A stretch of DNA of 11,600 nt, taken from positions 1-11,600 of the forward strand of contig JAEYNO010000064.1 in NCBI GenBank assembly GCA_023412515.1, given 5' to 3'. Positions 9,501 through 11,600 of the stretch are shown in pieces. The DNA comes from Actinomycetes bacterium (lineage in GTDB: Bacteria > Actinomycetota > Actinomycetes > Actinomycetales > Cellulomonadaceae). Positions within the stretch are counted from its first letter, which is position 1, and each line of letters begins with the position of its first letter. A program made the position numbers and the translations under genes. The notes below the pieces were generated by a model. The model worked only from the letters and a program-made list of their open reading frames with translations, had not been told where the DNA came from and searched no databases.

Positions 9501-9544
9501 GACGACGGGGCCCGGCCGGAGGGATCCGGCCGGGCCCCGTCGTC
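9501..9544. terminator. Bidirectional terminator between the nuclease gene and trpB2
   Basis: The 20-nt arm at 9501-9520 is perfectly complementary to the arm at 9525-9544, with a 4-nt GGGA loop. It starts 7 bp after the nuclease stop and ends 9 bp before the trpB2 stop on the other strand, filling the 60-bp space between convergent genes. One hairpin can thus end transcription from both sides. There is no T tract in either direction. Confidence 0.88.
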
Positions 9545-9553
9545 GTCCCGGCG

Positions 9554-10864
9554 TCAGACGTAGTCGCTGTACGCCGGCAGGTCCAGCACGCCGTTGCCCG
9601 ACAGGCCGATGACGATCGTCTCCTCGGTCGTCGCGGCGCGCGCGTGCGCGAGGGCGCCCGCGACCGCGTGCGTCGACTCCGGCGCGGGGATGAGCCCCTC
9701 GGCACGGGCGAACTCGACGCCCGCCGCGAACGCCGCGTCCTGCTCGACCGCGATCGCCTCCATGAGGCCCAGCTCGTACGCGTGCGACACCATCGGCGCC
9801 ATGCCGTGGTAGCGCAGCCCGCCCGCGTGGATCGCGGGCGGCACGAAGTCCTTGCCGAGCGTGTGCATCTTCAGCAGCGGCGTGAGGCCGGCGACGTCGC
9901 CGAAGTCGTACCGGTACTCGCCCTGCGTCATCGACGGGCACGCCGCCGGCTCGCACGCGACCACGCGCGTCGTGGTGCCGTCGCGCAGGTTGCGGCCCAG
10001 GAACGGGAACGCCAGCCCGCCGAGGTTCGACCCGCCGCCCGCGCACCCGAACACGACGTCGGCGGTCTCGCCGATCTCGTCGAGCTGGGCCAGCGCCTCG
10101 ACGCCGATGACGCTCTGGTGCAGCAGCACGTGGTTGAGCACCGAGCCCAGCGCGTAGTGCGCCGCCGGGTCCTTCGCGGCCGACTCGACGGCCTCGCTGA
10201 TCGCCATGCCGAGCGAGCCCGTGGTCGTCGGGTCGGCGGCGAGCATCGCGCGCCCCGCCTCGGTGAGGTCCGAGGGCGACGCGTGGCACGTCGCGCCGTA
10301 GGTCTCCATCTGCATGCGGCGGTACGGCTTGGCGTCGTACGACGCGCGCACCTGCCACACCTCGCAGTCCAGCCCGAGCAGCGCGCACGCCATCGACAGC
10401 GACGCGCCCCACTGGCCCGCGCCGGTCTCGGTGGTGAGGCGCGTGATGCCCTCGACCGCGTTGTAGTACGCCTGCGCGACGGCCGTGTTGGGCTTGTGAG
10501 ACCCGGCGGGCGAGACGCCCTCGTACTTGTAGTAGATCTTCGCCGGCGTGCCCAGCGCGCGCTCGAGGCGCAGCGCCCGCACGAGCGGCGACGGCCGCCA
10601 CAGCGCGTACATCTCGCGCACGGTCTGCGGGATCTCCACCCAGCGCTCGGTCGAGACCTCCTGCGCGATGAGCGCCATCGGGAACAGCGGCGCCAGGTCG
10701 TCGGGCGTCAGGGGCTCGCGCGTGCCCGGGTGCAGCGCCGGCGGGCACGGCTCGGGCAGGTCCGCCGCGAGGTTGTACCAGTGCGTCGGCACGCTCGACG
10801 GCACCACGGTGCCGACGGGGTCCGTGAGCACGGCGGGTCGGGTCGCGTCGGGGGAGGTCGTCAT
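9554..10864 (-). CDS. trpB2: TrpB2-type tryptophan synthase beta chain (TrpB-like PLP enzyme)
   Basis: This 436-residue cytoplasmic fold-type II PLP enzyme should join indole and L-serine to make L-tryptophan. Visible motifs: [15 protein letters not shown] (about 91-105); [13 protein letters not shown] with Lys124 as the PLP Schiff-base lysine; [11 protein letters not shown] with Glu146 as the catalytic glutamate (TrpB2 has W where TrpB1 usually has H); GGGSN at 276-280 for the PLP phosphate; and LSGNG with Ser422 facing the pyridine nitrogen. The longer N-terminus ([12 protein letters not shown], about 28-39) and overall length are typical of TrpB2, not of the ~400-residue TrpB1. ATG 10864 is preceded by GAGG (10869-10872, read on the minus strand) four bases away. 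No trpA, trpC or trpB1 is in view, so it acts apart from a trp operon here, perhaps in indole salvage. TrpB2 often does not pair with TrpA. Family is secure; physiological role is inferred. Confidence 0.92.
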   Translation of the reverse strand: MTTSPDATRPAVLTDPVGTVVPSSVPTHWYNLAADLPEPCPPALHPGTREPLTPDDLAPLFPMALIAQEVSTERWVEIPQTVREMYALWRPSPLVRALRLERALGTPAKIYYKYEGVSPAGSHKPNTAVAQAYYNAVEGITRLTTETGAGQWGASLSMACALLGLDCEVWQVRASYDAKPYRRMQMETYGATCHASPSDLTEAGRAMLAADPTTTGSLGMAISEAVESAAKDPAAHYALGSVLNHVLLHQSVIGVEALAQLDEIGETADVVFGCAGGGSNLGGLAFPFLGRNLRDGTTTRVVACEPAACPSMTQGEYRYDFGDVAGLTPLLKMHTLGKDFVPPAIHAGGLRYHGMAPMVSHAYELGLMEAIAVEQDAAFAAGVEFARAEGLIPAPESTHAVAGALAHARAATTEETIVIGLSGNGVLDLPAYSDYV

Positions 10865-10896
10865 GTCGCCTCGCAGGGTCGGGCGCGCACGCGCGC

Positions 10897-10925
10897 GGTG
10901 GCGGACGCGGGTCACGTCCGCCACC
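10897..10925 (-). promoter_or_regulatory. Inverted repeat / hairpin in the trpB2 leader
   Basis: GGTGGCGGAC (10897-10906) and GTCCGCCACC (10916-10925) form a perfect 10-bp stem with a 9-nt loop. It lies between the candidate trpB2 -10 box and the start codon, 32 bp upstream of the ATG. It could be an operator for a dimeric repressor or an RNA structure in the leader. I recognise no named riboswitch or Trp-rich leader peptide. The structure is certain; any function is not. Confidence 0.5.
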
Positions 10926-10950
10926 CCGGGCGTCGGCGACCCGCACCGCG

Positions 10951-10956
10951 AGGGTA
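10951..10956 (-). promoter_or_regulatory. Candidate -10 box of the trpB2 promoter
   Basis: Read on the minus strand the hexamer is TACCCT, matching TANNNT, preceded by GC. Transcription would start near 10944, about 80 nt before the trpB2 ATG, and the leader would include the 10-bp inverted repeat. No clear -35 is visible. Confidence 0.4.
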
Positions 10957-11056
10957 GCGGCGCGCGCCCGCGGGCGGTCGGCGCGTCCACGACCAGGGCC
11001 GACGTGCACCCCGGCCCGCGACGCGGACGCCCCTGGGAGGCGCCGCGCGCTGTTGC

Positions 11057-11062
11057 TACGGT
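11057..11062 (+). promoter_or_regulatory. Candidate -10 box of the thiM promoter
   Basis: TACGGT fits TANNNT and sits in TTGCTACGGTGGT. A start 6-7 nt downstream would fall at about 11069, which is the first base of the riboswitch P1 stem. That agreement supports the call. No good -35 hexamer is visible. Confidence 0.55.
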
Positions 11063-11068
11063 GGTCCG

Positions 11069-11150
11069 CGACACGGGGTGCCCGGTACCGAGCCGGGCTG
11101 AGATCACACCCGTCGAACCTGATCTCGTTAGCACGAGCGAAGGGATGTCG
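11069..11150 (+). ncRNA. TPP riboswitch (THI element) upstream of thiM
   Basis: The conserved thi-box core is present: ACGGGGTGCCC (11073-11083), GGGCTGAGATCACACCCGT near 11095-11113, GAACCTGATC (11115-11124), TTAGCACGAGCGAAGGGA to 11145. P1 forms between CGACA (11069-11073) and TGTCG (11146-11150). The variable P3 arm is short. Thiamine pyrophosphate binding should stabilise P1 and the conserved GGGA. The best Shine-Dalgarno for thiM, AAGGGA at 11140-11145, is part of this same conserved segment, so ligand binding should block ribosome access directly. There is no separate terminator or anti-terminator between aptamer and gene, pointing to translational control. Confidence 0.95.
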
Positions 11151-11153
11151 ACC

Positions 11154-11600
11154 ATGACGTCTGCCGTCCTCCCGTCCGCCCCGCACCGCACGGGTGCCCC
11201 GCCGGACGACCTGGCCGCCGCGGCGGCCGCAGCCCTCACGGCCGTCCGTGAGCGCACGCCGCTGGTGCAGTGCCTCACCAACGAGGTGACGACCAACCTC
11301 GTCGCCAACGCGCTGCTCGCGCTCGGCGCGTCGCCCGCGATGGCCGCGGTGCCGGGCGAGGCGCAGGAGCTCGCGGGCGTCGCGGGCGCCGTCCTGGTCA
11401 ACCTCGGCACGCCCGGGCCCGACCAGCGGGCGTGCGTCGCGCCGACCGTCGCGGCGGCGGCCGGTGCGGGCGTCCCGTGGGTCCTCGACCCCGTGGCGGT
11501 CGGCGTGCTGTCGGTGCGCACGCGCCTGGCCGGCGCGCTGCTGGCCGAGCGGCCCGCGGTCGTGCGCGGCAACGCGAGCGAGGTCCGCGCGCTCGCGGGC
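11154..11600 (+). CDS. thiM: Hydroxyethylthiazole kinase, N-terminal part (3' end outside window)
   Basis: The first 149 codons are present, open to the right edge. ThiM phosphorylates 4-methyl-5-(2-hydroxyethyl)thiazole with ATP, salvaging the thiazole half of thiamine in the cytoplasm (EC 2.7.1.50). The family signature [26 protein letters not shown] begins at residue 38; VLDPVAVG includes Asp112; and RGNASE lies at 138-143. An Ala-rich N-terminal extension of about 20 residues precedes the core. ATG 11154 is 8 nt after AAGGGA; the in-frame ATG at 11145 directly abuts that site and lies in the riboswitch, so it is less likely. The TPP riboswitch upstream independently supports a thiamine role. 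Other thi genes probably follow beyond the window, but none can be seen. Confidence 0.95.
   Translation, partial: MTSAVLPSAPHRTGAPPDDLAAAAAAALTAVRERTPLVQCLTNEVTTNLVANALLALGASPAMAAVPGEAQELAGVAGAVLVNLGTPGPDQRACVAPTVAAAAGAGVPWVLDPVAVGVLSVRTRLAGALLAERPAVVRGNASEVRALAG

Noticed and set aside
11145..11153. Alternative thiM start at the in-frame ATG 11145
   Set aside because: It directly abuts the AAGGG Shine-Dalgarno with no spacing and lies inside the riboswitch P1 region; ATG 11154 has proper spacing.

Overview
The window is chromosomal DNA from a very high-GC Gram-positive actinobacterium. Third codon positions are almost always G or C, AT-rich codons are nearly absent, and promoters resemble the actinobacterial TANNNT type with weak -35 boxes. 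The gene content and protein style fit the Micrococcales, and a Cellulomonas-like organism is my best guess. That placement is inference, not something a single motif proves. I see no insertion sequence, phage gene, tRNA, rRNA or CRISPR array. Codon use is uniform throughout, so this looks like core genome.

Layout from left to right: (1) The 3' end of a + strand gene for a 2'-5' RNA ligase/RNA 2',3'-cyclic phosphodiesterase family protein (1-294). (2) A 273-bp gap with a GC-rich hairpin and a candidate -10 box. (3) The pheS-pheT operon (568-4222), encoding both subunits of phenylalanyl-tRNA synthetase and closed by a strong 16-bp hairpin. (4) A short intergenic region with an unusually AT-rich patch that contains a GTTCACC heptamer. 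(5) One very large + strand gene (4505-9493) for a secreted multidomain enzyme. It joins a signal peptide, a lamin-tail domain, an OB-fold, an ExeM/NucH-type DNase, a UshA-type 5'-nucleotidase and Ig-like repeats. (6) A perfect 20-bp inverted repeat that serves as a shared terminator between convergent genes. (7) A - strand gene for a TrpB2-type tryptophan synthase beta chain (9554-10864). (8) A divergent intergenic region with an inverted repeat in the trpB2 leader and, on the + strand, a thiamine pyrophosphate riboswitch. (9) The 5' part of thiM, hydroxyethylthiazole kinase, which runs off the right edge.

How the parts work together: pheST is a housekeeping translation operon. The large secreted protein appears to be a single-chain scavenger. 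Its DNase half would cut extracellular DNA, and its 5'-nucleotidase half would strip phosphate from the resulting nucleotides, giving phosphate and nucleosides. The GTTCACC motif in its promoter suggests, but does not prove, control by phosphate starvation. TrpB2 stands alone without trpA or other trp genes nearby, which suggests indole salvage or an auxiliary role. The thiM gene is controlled by the TPP riboswitch, whose 3' edge coincides with the ribosome binding site. I did not find a clearly undescribed system; the most interesting items are the nuclease-nucleotidase fusion with its possible Pho-type promoter and the unexplained hairpin in the trpB2 leader.
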